From: Stutzerimonas xanthomarina DSM 18231
GTDB lineage: Bacteria > Pseudomonadota > Gammaproteobacteria > Pseudomonadales > Pseudomonadaceae
DNA: 64,000 nucleotides
NCBI RefSeq assembly: GCF_900129835.1
Contig: NZ_FQXA01000002.1
Span: 62,001 to 126,000, forward strand
Direction of reading: 5' to 3'
Part shown: piece by piece, positions 25,782-41,494 of the stretch
How positions within the stretch are numbered: the stretch's first letter is position 1
Layout of the letters: each line of letters starts with the position of its first letter
Made by a program: the position numbers and the translations under genes
Notes under the pieces: generated by a model
The model's input: the letters and a program-made list of their open reading frames with translations, nothing else
What the model was told of the DNA's origin: nothing
Databases searched by the model: none

Positions 25782-26207
25782 CTAGTGAGTCTTTCGAAGC
25801 ATATCGACGTGGGGAAGGCCGGCCTCGAGGAACTCTTCACTGACCACTTCAAAGCCAAGACGCTCATAGAATGATGTGGCATGCACTTGAGCGGTGAGTC
25901 GCTGTTCATTGAGGCCACGCCGCTCAGCCTCGTCAATGGCCGCTTTCATCAGTGCGCCCCCGACATTCATACCGCGCCAGTCGCGCAATACCGAAACGCG
26001 ACCAATGTGCCCGTCATTAAGCAGTCGCGCGGTGCCGATCGGGTAGCCGCTTTCCAGAGCGAGAAAATGCACGGCCTCAGCATCATCTGAGTCCCATTCC
26101 AGCTCCGGCGGCACCGATTGTTCAGCAATGAACACAGTCTCCCGAATTCGCCGTAGCTCCGCGTTATCCTGCTGCCAGTCGGCGATGCGAACTTCTATGT
26201 TACTCAT
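25782..26207 (-). CDS. GNAT-family N-acetyltransferase
   Basis: 141-residue acetyltransferase of the GNAT fold. Motif D/A regions are visible: HFLALESGYPIGTARLL, then HIGRVSVLRDWRGMNVGGALM carrying the acetyl-CoA pyrophosphate loop (R-x-x-G-x-G type, here RGMNVGG). The C-terminal ATSFYERLGFEVVSEEF segment is typical of the ElaA/YjcF-like branch. The substrate is unknown. It overlaps the end of roxA by 8 nt, so it is translated from the same message. Confidence 0.85.
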   Translation of the reverse strand: MSNIEVRIADWQQDNAELRRIRETVFIAEQSVPPELEWDSDDAEAVHFLALESGYPIGTARLLNDGHIGRVSVLRDWRGMNVGGALMKAAIDEAERRGLNEQRLTAQVHATSFYERLGFEVVSEEFLEAGLPHVDMLRKTH

Positions 26208-27366
26208 CAGCGAACTCCAGACTTCCCTGTTTGACCAATTGCAGAATTAGGTTACGCCCATCCTCATCGCTCAGCCAGCCAGCGAGGTTTTCCGCATGGA
26301 GTGCGTCGGCAGAGCAGATTAATTTCAACAGCTCTTTCAGATGCGCTGGAAGCAGTCGGCTCTGGCCACTGGCAAACAGCAACAGGCCGATGTCCACCTC
26401 GCTCCAGGCCATGCGCGCGCTCAGGTTCCGTACGAGTATCGCGCCATCCTCCAACGCTGCCAGCATGGCCTTTTCGTCAATCTCTGGACCCTGTACTCGC
26501 TCCGGATAACGCGGCTCGGTCATGAATTGTCCAAACCAGGTGAGCAACAGGCGCTCGTCGCCCATATGCTCGGTGAGCATCGCCCGCAGGCGATCTAACG
26601 CATCGCTTTGAATCTGGTGTGGGTCGTCGATCGGCAGCAGATCCGCGTCGCTGTAACGCTCTTCGTCAGGCAGGAATTGCGCGAGGAAGTCGGTAAAGTG
26701 GGTTAGAACCTCTGCTGCGCTGGGCGCTCTGAAGCCCAGCGAGTAGGTCATGCAGGCGTCTTCGGCGGTGCCGAAATGAGCCAGTCTCGGCGGCAGATAA
26801 AGCATGTCGCCTGGCTCAAGTACCCATTCGTCAGTTCCCTGAAAATCCGCAAGTATGCGCAGGTCAGCGTGCTTGAGCATTGCGCTCTCGCTGTCGCACA
26901 TTTGTCCTATGCGCCAGCGTCGCTGCCCATGTGCCTGCAGCAGGAAAACATCGTAATTGTCGAAATGCGGGCCCACTCCGCCGCCCGGCGCCGCGAAGCT
27001 GACCATGATGTCGTCGATTCGCCAGTTGGGCAGAAAACGGAAGTGCTCGATCAGTTCGGCGACTTCTGGCACCAGTTGATCGACCGCCTGTACGAGCAGC
27101 GTCCAGTCTCGTTCTGGCAGGCTTTGATAGGTGTCTTCACTGAACGGACCTCGGCGCAGCTCCCAAGGTGTGTCGCCATGCTCGATGACCAGGCGCGACT
27201 CGACTTCTTCTTCCAGTGATAAGCCGGCCAATTCATCTGGGGAAACCGGGCTTTCGAATCCGGGAATGGCCTGGCGGACCAGTAGAGGCTTTTTCTGCCA
27301 GTAGTCACGAAGAAATTCGCGCGCGCTGATCCCGCCGAGAATTTGTAAAGGAGTGTCGGAAGTCAT
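26200..27366 (-). CDS. roxA: 50S ribosomal protein L16 arginine hydroxylase RoxA (YcfD family)
   Basis: Fe(II)/2-oxoglutarate-dependent JmjC oxygenase that hydroxylates an arginine of ribosomal protein L16. The 388-residue protein has the facial triad H134-x-D136 in GPHFDNYDVF and H197 in PPRLAHFGT, at spacing like E. coli YcfD, followed by a helical dimerisation and winged-helix C-terminal part. ATG 27364-27366 (MTSDTPLQILGG) is chosen over the open extension. It heads a compact minus-strand operon and lies just after the purB terminator. Confidence 0.92.
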   Translation of the reverse strand: MTSDTPLQILGGISAREFLRDYWQKKPLLVRQAIPGFESPVSPDELAGLSLEEEVESRLVIEHGDTPWELRRGPFSEDTYQSLPERDWTLLVQAVDQLVPEVAELIEHFRFLPNWRIDDIMVSFAAPGGGVGPHFDNYDVFLLQAHGQRRWRIGQMCDSESAMLKHADLRILADFQGTDEWVLEPGDMLYLPPRLAHFGTAEDACMTYSLGFRAPSAAEVLTHFTDFLAQFLPDEERYSDADLLPIDDPHQIQSDALDRLRAMLTEHMGDERLLLTWFGQFMTEPRYPERVQGPEIDEKAMLAALEDGAILVRNLSARMAWSEVDIGLLLFASGQSRLLPAHLKELLKLICSADALHAENLAGWLSDEDGRNLILQLVKQGSLEFADE

Positions 27367-27395
27367 GCCAGGTACCTTGCTCTGTTCAAGAGCTG

Positions 27396-27425
27396 AAAAT
27401 AAAAACGCCCGGCACAGCCGGGCGT
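27396..27425 (-). terminator. Rho-independent terminator of purB
   Basis: Minus-strand ACGCCCGGC, loop TGT, GCCGGGCGT (plus 27405-27425), then TTTTATTTT. Confidence 0.85.
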
Positions 27426-27442
27426 GCAAATAATGGGTTCGC

Positions 27443-29543
<2,101 letters not shown>

Positions 29544-29547
<4 letters not shown>

Positions 29548-30674
29548 GGGCGGGCTCCGGCGAACCAGGGCTCCGCAGTCTCGATTACACCACCGCCGAG
29601 GCAGACTTCGCCGTCATAGAACACCACTGACTGGCCTGGCGTTACGGCGCGTTGCGGCTCGTTGAATACCGCTCGATAGCCGTTGTCGGTCTGCTCCAGC
29701 GTGCATGTCTGATCGCTCTGGCGATAGCGCACCTTGGCCGTGAGCTGCAATGGCGCGGGCAGTTCGATCGGGTTGACCCAATAAATTTCCGAGACCAGCA
29801 AAGCCCTGGAAAACAGCCATGGATGATCATTGCCCTGGCCGACTACCAGCACATTGCGCTCGAGATCCTTGCTCAAAACGTACCACGGCTCGTCGCTTGC
29901 ATCCTTAAGGCCGCCGATACCCAAACCCTGTCGCTGGCCGATGGTGTGGTACATAAGGCCGTGATGGCTGCCGATGATTTCGCCATCGATCGTCTCGATA
30001 TCGCCCGGCTGGGCAGGTAGATATTGCTTGAGGAAATCGCTGAAACGACGTTCCCCGATGAAACAGATTCCTGTTGAGTCCTTCTTCTTCGCCGTCGCCA
30101 AACCGTGCTTTTCCGCAACTGCGCGGACCGCCGGCTTTTCCAGCTCCCCTACCGGGAACAGCGTTTTGCTTAGCTGCTCGCCGCCGACAGCGTGGAGGAA
30201 ATAGCTTTGGTCCTTGTTCGAGTCCAGCCCTTTGAGCAGCTCGCTGCGTCCGTCAATGTCGCGGCGCCTGACGTAATGCCCGGTGGCAATCAGGTCGGCA
30301 CCGAGCGCCAGAGCATAATCAAGGAACGCCTTGAACTTGATCTCACGGTTGCAAAGGATATCCGGGTTAGGCGTCCTTCCGGCTTTGTACTCAGCCAGAA
30401 AGTGCTCGAATACATTATCCCAGTACTCAGCGGCAAAATTCGCCGTGTGCAGTTTTATGCCGATCCGGTCGCAGACGGCCTGAGCGTCGGCCAGATCTTC
30501 CCGAGCTGTGCAGTACTCGGTGCCATCATCTTCTTCCCAGTTCTTCATGAACAGGCCTTCGACCTGGTAACCCTGCTCAAGCAGAAGCAGGGCGGAAACC
30601 GAAGAGTCGACGCCGCCGGACATGCCGACGATGACGCGCAGGTTTTCAGGGGCGATAAATGGTGAATCAGGCAT
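29544..30674 (-). CDS. mnmA: tRNA-specific 2-thiouridylase MnmA
   Basis: Thiolates uridine 34 of tRNA Lys, Glu and Gln, receiving sulfur from the TusA-TusBCD-TusE relay (tusBCDE genes occur at 51-53 kb). The 376-residue protein has the PP-loop GMSGGVDSS (17-25), the two catalytic cysteines in [12 protein letters not shown] and [13 protein letters not shown], and GLGIGGLKD in the central domain. It overlaps hflD by 4 nt. Confidence 0.96.
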
Positions 30675-30742
30675 AAAGACTCAGGGTTAACTGCAAAGCG
30701 TGCAATTCTAACAGGCCGGCCAAGCCAGCGGTTAGAGGTCGA

Positions 30743-31183
30743 TCAGTCGCGTATGACTGCGAGATCATGGGTCGGGCCAGCCAGGTAGTCATCAATGCAG
30801 CGCAGAATCAGTTCGCTGCGCCAACGCTCCGGTTGGTTGGCGAGTTCGTCTCGAGTCATCCAGAGGGCTGCGACAATGCCACTATCGAGCTCGCGGTGTG
30901 ACTCATGGCGAACTGGTGAGGCCGCGAAGCAGACGCGCTGGTAGGTAACGCCATTACTTGGTGCAGTGTATAGATAGACACCTACCACGCCTTTGAGGGC
31001 AACCTCCCAGCCGGTTTCCTCAAGGGTTTCGCGTACCGCCGCTTGGCGTAATGTCTCGTCGGGCTCAAGGTGCCCGGCCGGTTGATTGAGTACCAATCGA
31101 CCACCTTTGGATTCTTCGACCATCAGGAAGCGGCCATCGACTTCGACAATCGTTGCCACCGTGATGTGTGGATGCCAGGTCAT
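30743..31183 (-). CDS. nudJ: Nudix hydrolase, NudJ-like phosphatase
   Basis: 146-residue Nudix protein; NudJ in E. coli removes phosphate from thiamine pyrophosphate intermediates and nucleotides. The full Nudix box is present, starting at GHLEPDETLRQAAVRETLEE and ending in TGWE, with its REtxEE metal ligands. ATG 31181-31183 (MTWHPHITVATIVE) is the family start; the longer open frame overlaps the idh terminator region. It lies 68 nt upstream of mnmA and may be in one transcript with mnmA-hflD. Confidence 0.85.
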   Translation of the reverse strand: MTWHPHITVATIVEVDGRFLMVEESKGGRLVLNQPAGHLEPDETLRQAAVRETLEETGWEVALKGVVGVYLYTAPSNGVTYQRVCFAASPVRHESHRELDSGIVAALWMTRDELANQPERWRSELILRCIDDYLAGPTHDLAVIRD

Positions 31184-31239
31184 GTTCAACCTCGGGCTGA
31201 TCTGGATACAAAGAGGGCGTGTTTTTACATGCGTTGTAA

Positions 31240-31269
31240 ATAAAGAAACCCCGGCGTAGCGCCGGGGTT
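31240..31269 (-). terminator. Rho-independent terminator of idh
   Basis: Minus-strand AACCCCGGCG, loop CTA, CGCCGGGGTT (plus 31247-31269), followed by TCTTTATTT. Confidence 0.8.
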
Positions 31270-31300
31270 CACTTTCATTCACCAGTACTGCCAGCTCCGA

Positions 31301-33526
<2,226 letters not shown>

Positions 33527-33893
33527 TTAGAGTTAACTCTCTCTTGCTGAGCGTGCACAGAATCTCGAAGTGCGCAGGTAGGCGCCCTGGCTGCGTTAGC
33601 CGTGCCAGTCTCGAGGTTCGCCGCGATGATGTTGGATGCAGCACCACTGGAGTGTTGAGTGTTTGATCCGACCGGCTGCGGTTGGCAGTCTGGCGGTGCA
33701 GAGGCAATGATCTCATCGGAGGTCGGTTGCCCCTCATGACTCGTTAGTCACCTAAGCAGTATATCACCGCCGCCCATTGTCAAAGAATGCCCCGACCATA
33801 CGACGAACGAACATATGGTTTAGGTCGATTCAACTGGGTTACTCTTCGAAGATGACCACTGTTTAATGTTTAACCACAAAAACGGAGTCCAGC
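33527..33893. other. Divergent regulatory region between idh and icd
   Basis: A 367-bp gap without a credible gene. It holds the palindrome AGAGTTAACTCT (33529-33540), three bases from the idh start codon and overlapping its ribosome site region, and the putative idh promoter. I find no clear icd promoter. Confidence 0.6.
33758..33783 (-). promoter_or_regulatory. Putative extended -10 promoter of idh
   Basis: Minus strand: TTGACA (33783-33778) and TGA-TATACT (TATACT at 33763-33758). The spacing of 14 is short, but the TGn extension could compensate. The predicted leader is about 225 nt. Confidence 0.4.
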
Positions 33894-35150
<1,257 letters not shown>

Positions 35151-35167
35151 GCGTGCGAGAGCGACAC

Positions 35168-35196
35168 AAAAAGGCCGATCGATGATCGGCCTTTTT
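35168..35196. terminator. Bidirectional rho-independent terminator (icd / cspD)
   Basis: AAAAAGGCCGATC (35168-35180), loop GAT, GATCGGCCTTTTT (35184-35196). T-runs on both strands serve convergent icd and cspD. Confidence 0.9.
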
Positions 35197-35207
35197 GTTG
35201 CCTGGCG

Positions 35208-35465
35208 TCAGGCGTCTACGGTCGAGCCCTGTGAGACAGATGCAACCGCCTCCACAGTGGTTTGCAGCGACCGAATGTTGGTTGCGTGTAGGCCCTTTGG
35301 ACCTTGCAGTATGTCGAACATGACTGCTTGCCCAGCTTTCAGAGTTCTGTACCCTTCCATTTGAATGGCCGAGTAGTGGGCGAACAGGTCCTCATCGCCG
35401 CCGTCTGCTACGATAAATCCATAGCCTTTAGCGTTGTTGAACCACTTGACCTTACCGCTTAGCAT
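35208..35465 (-). CDS. cspD: Cold-shock-like protein CspD
   Basis: 85-residue cold-shock-domain protein. RNP1 KGYGFI and RNP2-like DLFAHYSAI are present in MLSGKVKWFNNAKGYGFI..., with a C-terminal extension of about 18 residues. CspD in E. coli is induced in stationary phase and blocks DNA replication. Its position divergent from clpS-clpA is the same as in E. coli and supports the name. ATG 35463-35465 is preferred; six further codons upstream are unconserved. Confidence 0.92.
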   Translation of the reverse strand: MLSGKVKWFNNAKGYGFIVADGGDEDLFAHYSAIQMEGYRTLKAGQAVMFDILQGPKGLHATNIRSLQTTVEAVASVSQGSTVDA

Positions 35466-35678
35466 GCTGTTTTCCCTCTGCAAAGGAGTTCATCACTGGA
35501 GTAACATCCATTTCATTCCGCGCTGATGCAGTACATGGCCCACATGCGCAGCCCGTTGCCGTTGTGGCACATACTGTTTGTATCATCGTTTTGCCGATAG
35601 TCAAGGCGACTCGTCAGGTGGCTGTGAAGCCCTTCTATTTACCCGGCCTCGGCGCCCCGATCTAGAACTGTTATACGC

Positions 35679-36041
35679 ATGCGTGCATTTCCAGAGATTC
35701 GACTAATATTCAATCAAGATCGTCCGAATCCATCGGATGATGACTCCTCTAGCCTGGCAGTCGAGGAAGCCAAGCCGCAACTGAAGGCACCACCGATGTT
35801 CAAAGTTGTCATGTTTAATGACGACTACACGCCGATGGATTTCGTCGTGGAGGTGCTCGAAGGAATTTTCAATCACAATCGGGAGCTGGCCACCAAGATC
35901 ATGCTGGCGGTTCATACCGAAGGGCGGGCCGTTTGTGGCGTCTACACGCGCGACGTTGCTGAAACCAAAGCAATGCAGGTCAATCAATATGCAAGGGAAT
36001 GCCAGCATCCGTTGCTTTGTGAGATCGAGAAGGACGGTTAA
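35679..36041 (+). CDS. clpS: ClpS, N-end-rule adaptor of ClpA
   Basis: Adaptor that delivers proteins with destabilising N-terminal residues to ClpAP. 120 residues: a flexible acidic N-terminal arm (about 1-38) and the folded core with [18 protein letters not shown] and [19 protein letters not shown]. It is 20-30 nt upstream of clpA, in the usual pair. The leucyl-transferase and Leu/Phe-transferase of the same degradation pathway lie just downstream (38.8-40.3 kb), so the N-end rule genes are clustered here. Confidence 0.95.
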   Translation: MRAFPEIRLIFNQDRPNPSDDDSSSLAVEEAKPQLKAPPMFKVVMFNDDYTPMDFVVEVLEGIFNHNRELATKIMLAVHTEGRAVCGVYTRDVAETKAMQVNQYARECQHPLLCEIEKDG

Positions 36042-36070
36042 ACCCGACTGCTGGGTAAGAGGTGAAAGCT

Positions 36071-38341
36071 ATGTTGAACCGTGAGCTCGAAGTCACTCTG
36101 AATCTGGCTTTCAAGGAGGCACGTACCAAGCGTCATGAGTTCATGACGGTTGAACACCTTCTGTTAGCCCTGCTGGACAATGAAGCAGCCGCAACGGTCC
36201 TGCGTGCCTGTGGAGCCAGCCTCGACAAACTGCGTCACGACCTTCAGGAATTTATCGACTCCACTACGCCTTTGATTCCGCAGCATGATGACGAGCGCGA
36301 AACCCAGCCGACCCTAGGCTTCCAGCGAGTGTTGCAGCGGGCGGTGTTCCACGTTCAAAGCTCGGGTAAGCGTGAGGTCACTGGCGCCAATGTGCTGGTT
36401 GCGATTTTCAGTGAGCAGGAAAGCCAGGCGGTGTTTTTGCTCAAGCAGCAGAATGTCGCCCGCATCGACGTCGTCAATTACATTGCCCATGGTATTTCCA
36501 AGGTTCCCGGTAATAACGGCAGTACGGAAAGCGATACGGAAATGCAGGATGAGGAGGGTGGTGAATCGTCTACAGCCGGAAACCCGCTTGATGCCTATGC
36601 AAGCAATCTGAATGATCTGGCTCGTCAGGGCCGTATCGATCCGTTGGTCGGCCGTGAGCACGAGGTTGAGCGAGTTGCTCAGATTCTGGCGCGGCGTCGC
36701 AAAAATAATCCATTGCTGGTCGGTGAGGCTGGAGTGGGTAAGACCGCGATTGCTGAGGGGCTTGCCAAGCGCATCGTCGATAATCAGGTCCCCGAGCTAC
36801 TCGCCAACAGCGTCGTTTATTCACTCGATCTGGGTGCGCTGTTGGCCGGTACGAAGTATCGCGGAGATTTCGAGAAGCGCTTCAAGGCGCTTCTGAATGA
36901 GCTTCGTAAGCGTCCGCAGGCAGTCCTGTTCATTGACGAAATTCACACCATCATTGGGGCTGGTGCCGCTTCGGGCGGCGTGATGGACGCATCAAACTTA
37001 CTCAAGCCGTTGTTGTCGTCTGGGGAGATCCGTTGTATTGGGTCCACCACCTTTCAGGAGTTCCGTGGCATCTTCGAGAAAGATCGGGCGCTCGCGCGTC
37101 GCTTCCAGAAAGTCGATGTTTCAGAGCCGTCCGTTGAGGACACCATCGGTATCCTGAGAGGACTGAAGGGCCGCTTCGAGCAGCACCACAACATCGAATA
37201 CAGCGATGAATCGCTGCGCGCGGCAGCGGAGCTCGCCTCTCGGTATATCAATGATCGGCATATGCCGGACAAGGCAATAGATGTAATCGATGAGGCAGGC
37301 GCGTACCAGCGTCTTCAGCCTGAAGATAAACGCGTCTCGCGGATAGATGTCGAGCAGGTTGAAGACATTGTCGCGAAGATCGCGCGCATCCCTCCAAAGC
37401 ATGTGAGCACCTCCGACAAGGAGCTCCTGCGTAATCTGGAGCGAGACCTGAAGTTGACTGTATTCGGGCAGGATGACGCCATCGATTCGCTGGCTACGGC
37501 GATCAAGCTTTCGCGTGCGGGGCTTAAGGCGCCTGATAAGCCGGTCGGCTCGTTCCTTTTTGCAGGCCCTACGGGTGTTGGTAAAACAGAAGCTGCTCGG
37601 CAGCTTGCGCGGGCGCTGGGTATTGAGCTCGTACGCTTCGATATGTCCGAGTACATGGAGCGTCACACCGTGTCTCGCCTCATCGGCGCGCCGCCTGGCT
37701 ACGTTGGCTTTGATCAGGGTGGGCTGCTGACCGAGGCGATCACCAAGCAACCACACTGTGTTCTGCTTCTCGATGAGATAGAAAAGGCGCACCCGGAGGT
37801 TTTCAACCTGCTGCTGCAGGTCATGGACCATGGCACGCTGACGGATAATAACGGCCGGAAAGCCGACTTCCGTAATGTCATCGTCATCATGACGACTAAT
37901 GCCGGTGCGGAAACCGCGGCGAGAGCCTCGATTGGCTTCACTCATCAGGACCACGCCTCGGATGCAATGGAGGTGATCAAGAAGAGCTTCACGCCAGAGT
38001 TCAGAAACCGCCTGGACACTATCATCCAGTTTGGCCGTCTCAGTCACGAAGTCATCAAGAGCATTGTCGACAAGTTCCTCATTGAGTTGCAGGCGCAACT
38101 TGAGGACAAGCATGTCACGCTTGAAGTGTCCGACGCGGCGCGAGGTTGGTTGGCCGAACGTGGTTACGATGTGCAAATGGGCGCGCGGCCAATGGCTCGG
38201 CTGATTCAGGACAAGATCAAGCGGCCATTGGCTGAGGAAATTCTGTTCGGTGAGTTGGCCGAGCACGGCGGAGTGGTTCACATCGATATCCGGGACGGCG
38301 AGCCGTACTTCGACTTTGAAACTTCGGCCGAGTTGGCGTAA
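36071..38341 (+). CDS. clpA: ClpA, ATPase subunit of ClpAP protease
   Basis: Hexameric unfoldase of 756 residues. An N-terminal Clp repeat domain (about 1-145, binding ClpS) precedes AAA1 with Walker A GEAGVGKT (K224) and Walker B FIDEIHT. AAA2 has Walker A GPTGVGKT (K505) and Walker [10 protein letters not shown]. The IGF loop in ASIGFTHQ should dock on ClpP. I chose ATG 36071 behind AGAGGTG over an in-frame GTG at 36062. Confidence 0.96.
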   Translation: MLNRELEVTLNLAFKEARTKRHEFMTVEHLLLALLDNEAAATVLRACGASLDKLRHDLQEFIDSTTPLIPQHDDERETQPTLGFQRVLQRAVFHVQSSGKREVTGANVLVAIFSEQESQAVFLLKQQNVARIDVVNYIAHGISKVPGNNGSTESDTEMQDEEGGESSTAGNPLDAYASNLNDLARQGRIDPLVGREHEVERVAQILARRRKNNPLLVGEAGVGKTAIAEGLAKRIVDNQVPELLANSVVYSLDLGALLAGTKYRGDFEKRFKALLNELRKRPQAVLFIDEIHTIIGAGAASGGVMDASNLLKPLLSSGEIRCIGSTTFQEFRGIFEKDRALARRFQKVDVSEPSVEDTIGILRGLKGRFEQHHNIEYSDESLRAAAELASRYINDRHMPDKAIDVIDEAGAYQRLQPEDKRVSRIDVEQVEDIVAKIARIPPKHVSTSDKELLRNLERDLKLTVFGQDDAIDSLATAIKLSRAGLKAPDKPVGSFLFAGPTGVGKTEAARQLARALGIELVRFDMSEYMERHTVSRLIGAPPGYVGFDQGGLLTEAITKQPHCVLLLDEIEKAHPEVFNLLLQVMDHGTLTDNNGRKADFRNVIVIMTTNAGAETAARASIGFTHQDHASDAMEVIKKSFTPEFRNRLDTIIQFGRLSHEVIKSIVDKFLIELQAQLEDKHVTLEVSDAARGWLAERGYDVQMGARPMARLIQDKIKRPLAEEILFGELAEHGGVVHIDIRDGEPYFDFETSAELA

Positions 38342-38361
38342 TGCAGCAGAGGTACTGAAAT

Positions 38362-38388
38362 AAAACGCCCGGTATCCCGGGCGTTTTT
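38362..38388 (+). terminator. Rho-independent terminator of clpA
   Basis: AAAACGCCCGG (38362-38372), loop TATC, CCGGGCGTTTT (38377-38387), then TA-rich sequence. Confidence 0.87.
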
Positions 38389-38484
38389 ATTTGAACAGTG
38401 GCAGAGCGCAGGATTAATAAGACCTAGCCGCTATGCTTGTTGGTGCGTTAAACAATCGAGGCTCTCAGTCCTTTGGGCAGGTCC

Positions 38485-38512
38485 AAATGAAAAGCCCGGC
38501 CTATGCCGGGCG
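38485..38512 (-). terminator. Rho-independent terminator of infA
   Basis: Minus-strand GCCCGGC, loop ATAG, GCCGGGC (plus 38494-38511), followed by TTTTCATTT. Confidence 0.8.
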
Positions 38513-38529
38513 TTCATGCTCGCGTCCTG

Positions 38530-38748
38530 TCAGCGGGCGCGGTAGGTGATGCGGCCTTTGCTCAGGTCGTACGGTGTAAGTTCTACACGAACCTTGTCAC
38601 CGGTAAGAATCCGGATGTAGTTCTTGCGCATCTTTCCGGAGATGTGCGCAGTAACGACGTGCCCATTTTCCAACTCCACACGAAACATGGTGTTGGGCAG
38701 GGTGTCGACGACAGTACCTTCCATTTCGAAGCTGTCTTCTTTCGACAT
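38530..38748 (-). CDS. infA: Translation initiation factor IF-1
   Basis: 72-residue OB-fold protein that binds the ribosomal A site during initiation. The sequence [19 protein letters not shown] through KGRITYRAR is typical and full length. It is followed by its own terminator and lies convergent to clpA, a conserved clpA-infA-aat neighbourhood. Confidence 0.98.
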
Positions 38749-38847
38749 TCAGTAAAGCCCTCGGTGTCCAATGATAGACCCGGTGCGAAGAATGCCCGGG
38801 TAAAAGCGGCAAGTATTGTGCCTGAAAGGGCTCCGAGAGCCAAGGGC

Positions 38848-39555
38848 TCAGGTTAGTGTTATCCAGCGCTGGTTAACCAGCAGTTCGATTGGGCGATACT
38901 CGGTCTTGTAGTTCATTTTGCGACAGTTTTTGATCCAGTAGCCGAGATAGACCGCTTTTAATCCAAGTCGGACCGCTTCACTGACCTGCCAGAGAATTGC
39001 ATAGCGGCCAAGGCTGCGGCGCTCCTCGCTTGGCTCATAAAAGGTATAAACGGCGGACAGGCCATTGGGTAGCAGATCGGTCACCGCCAGCGCGAGCAGG
39101 CGTCCTTCCAGGCGGAACTCGTAGAAGCGAGAGAACGGCAGGTCGCGGACCAGGAAGGTATGAAACTGATCTCTGCTTGGCGGGTACATATCCCCATCAG
39201 CATGGCGCTGTTCGATATAGCTTGCGTAGAGCGCGTAATATTCTTCCGTGAATGAAGGGCGGACATCGGTAACGTTCAGGTCGGCGTTGCGCTTGAGGAT
39301 GCGCTTCTGCTGACGATTGAGCTGCAGTCCATCGGCTGGTATCCGTGCGGGAATACAGGCAGTGCAGCGTTGGCAATGCGGGCGGTAGAGGTGATCACCG
39401 CTGCGACGGAAGCCCATTTCGGACAGCTCTGCGTACACCTGTACATCCATCGGCTGGCTGGGGTCGAGGAAGAGCGTAGTGGCCTGTTCGTCGGGCAGAT
39501 AGCTGCAGGCGTGAGGCTGGGTGGCGTAGAACTTGAGACGAGCCAGTGAAGTCAT
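38848..39555 (-). CDS. bpt: Aspartate/glutamate leucyltransferase
   Basis: Attaches leucine from Leu-tRNA to proteins with N-terminal Asp or Glu, marking them for ClpS-ClpAP. The 235-residue protein has the conserved cysteine block [17 protein letters not shown] (about 58-74) and the transferase core with [14 protein letters not shown] and [13 protein letters not shown]. Also called ate in some annotations. It lies downstream of aat in a likely aat-bpt transcript. Confidence 0.93.
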   Translation of the reverse strand: MTSLARLKFYATQPHACSYLPDEQATTLFLDPSQPMDVQVYAELSEMGFRRSGDHLYRPHCQRCTACIPARIPADGLQLNRQQKRILKRNADLNVTDVRPSFTEEYYALYASYIEQRHADGDMYPPSRDQFHTFLVRDLPFSRFYEFRLEGRLLALAVTDLLPNGLSAVYTFYEPSEERRSLGRYAILWQVSEAVRLGLKAVYLGYWIKNCRKMNYKTEYRPIELLVNQRWITLT

Positions 39556-39607
39556 GGTCAGCTCTCGGAAATCTTGAAATCAGTGTAGGTCAGCTTGGCT
39601 TCGTCGA

Positions 39608-40288
39608 CTAGGGCTCCCATCGGGCCGTACTGGGTTCATCCAGATAGTGAGCGAGCGTCTTGGCGAAAGTCTGTCGGGGTATGGGTCTCGCGCCAAAATT
39701 GGCTAGGTGTTGCGTGTGCATCTGGCAGTCAATCAATTCGAATCCCCAGTCGCGGAGGCGTTCCACCAGTGTCACGAATCCCGCCTTGGATGCGTCGGTC
39801 GTTCGACTGAACATCGATTCGCCGAAGAATAGTCGACCCATTGCGAGGCCATAGAGGCCTCCGACCAGCCGTTCGTCTTGCCAGACTTCAATTGAGTGAG
39901 CGATGCCGAGCTGATGCAGCTGCAGATAAGCCTCTTGCATCGGTAGGGTGATCCAGGTGCCGTCGGTGTAATTTCGCGGGCCGGCACAGCCTTCAAGGAC
40001 GTCTCGAAACGCTTTGTCGAAGGTGATGCTAAATGCACCTTGCCGTAACTTCTTGCGCAGGCTGCGCGAGACATGCAGCTCTTCGGGGTAGAGGACGGTG
40101 CGTGGGTCGGGTGACCACCAGAGGAGTGGTTGTCCTTCCTGGTACCAGGGAAAGCAGCCGTGACGGTAGGCCGCTAGTAGACGCTCAGGCGAGAGATCGC
40201 CTCCTGCAGCGAGAAGTCCGTTGGGATCGCGCATGGCTTTTTCGAGCGGGGGGAACGACAGGTCGTCGCGCTGCAGCCAGGTCAGCAT
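39608..40288 (-). CDS. aat: Leucyl/phenylalanyl-tRNA--protein transferase
   Basis: Adds Leu or Phe to N-terminal Lys or Arg of proteins, creating N-degrons for ClpS. 226 residues with the family blocks [46 protein letters not shown] and [20 protein letters not shown]. The start is uncertain. ATG 40286-40288 gives the usual MLTWL N-terminus; GTG 40300 would add four residues. Neither has a good ribosome site. It is 45 nt downstream of trxB on the same strand. Confidence 0.93.
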   Translation of the reverse strand: MLTWLQRDDLSFPPLEKAMRDPNGLLAAGGDLSPERLLAAYRHGCFPWYQEGQPLLWWSPDPRTVLYPEELHVSRSLRKKLRQGAFSITFDKAFRDVLEGCAGPRNYTDGTWITLPMQEAYLQLHQLGIAHSIEVWQDERLVGGLYGLAMGRLFFGESMFSRTTDASKAGFVTLVERLRDWGFELIDCQMHTQHLANFGARPIPRQTFAKTLAHYLDEPSTARWEP

Positions 40289-40332
40289 ATCGATAGTCAC
40301 GGGGCGGATGGGGCGTCCGCCCGTAGAGGGTT

Positions 40333-41289
<957 letters not shown>

Positions 41290-41494
41290 TCATAAGCCTT
41301 TGTTGTCAATGGAGAAGCGTGCTCCAGTCGAGTCACGCTTAAAAAACTGGCGTTTATGCTACACCGAAGCACGGACAAAAGCCCAAGCCGGCACGGAACC
41401 GGCAATGCCATCGAATCGACAAACCCGTACAATGCACAAGTTCAGGCTGACTACGGTTCATAGAGCGCGCCGCGGGCGCAGGAAATAAAGCGTT

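Noticed and set aside
38400-38490. Possible tRNA between clpA and infA, as serW in E. coli
   Set aside because: No cloverleaf, anticodon stem or CCA end can be formed from this sequence.
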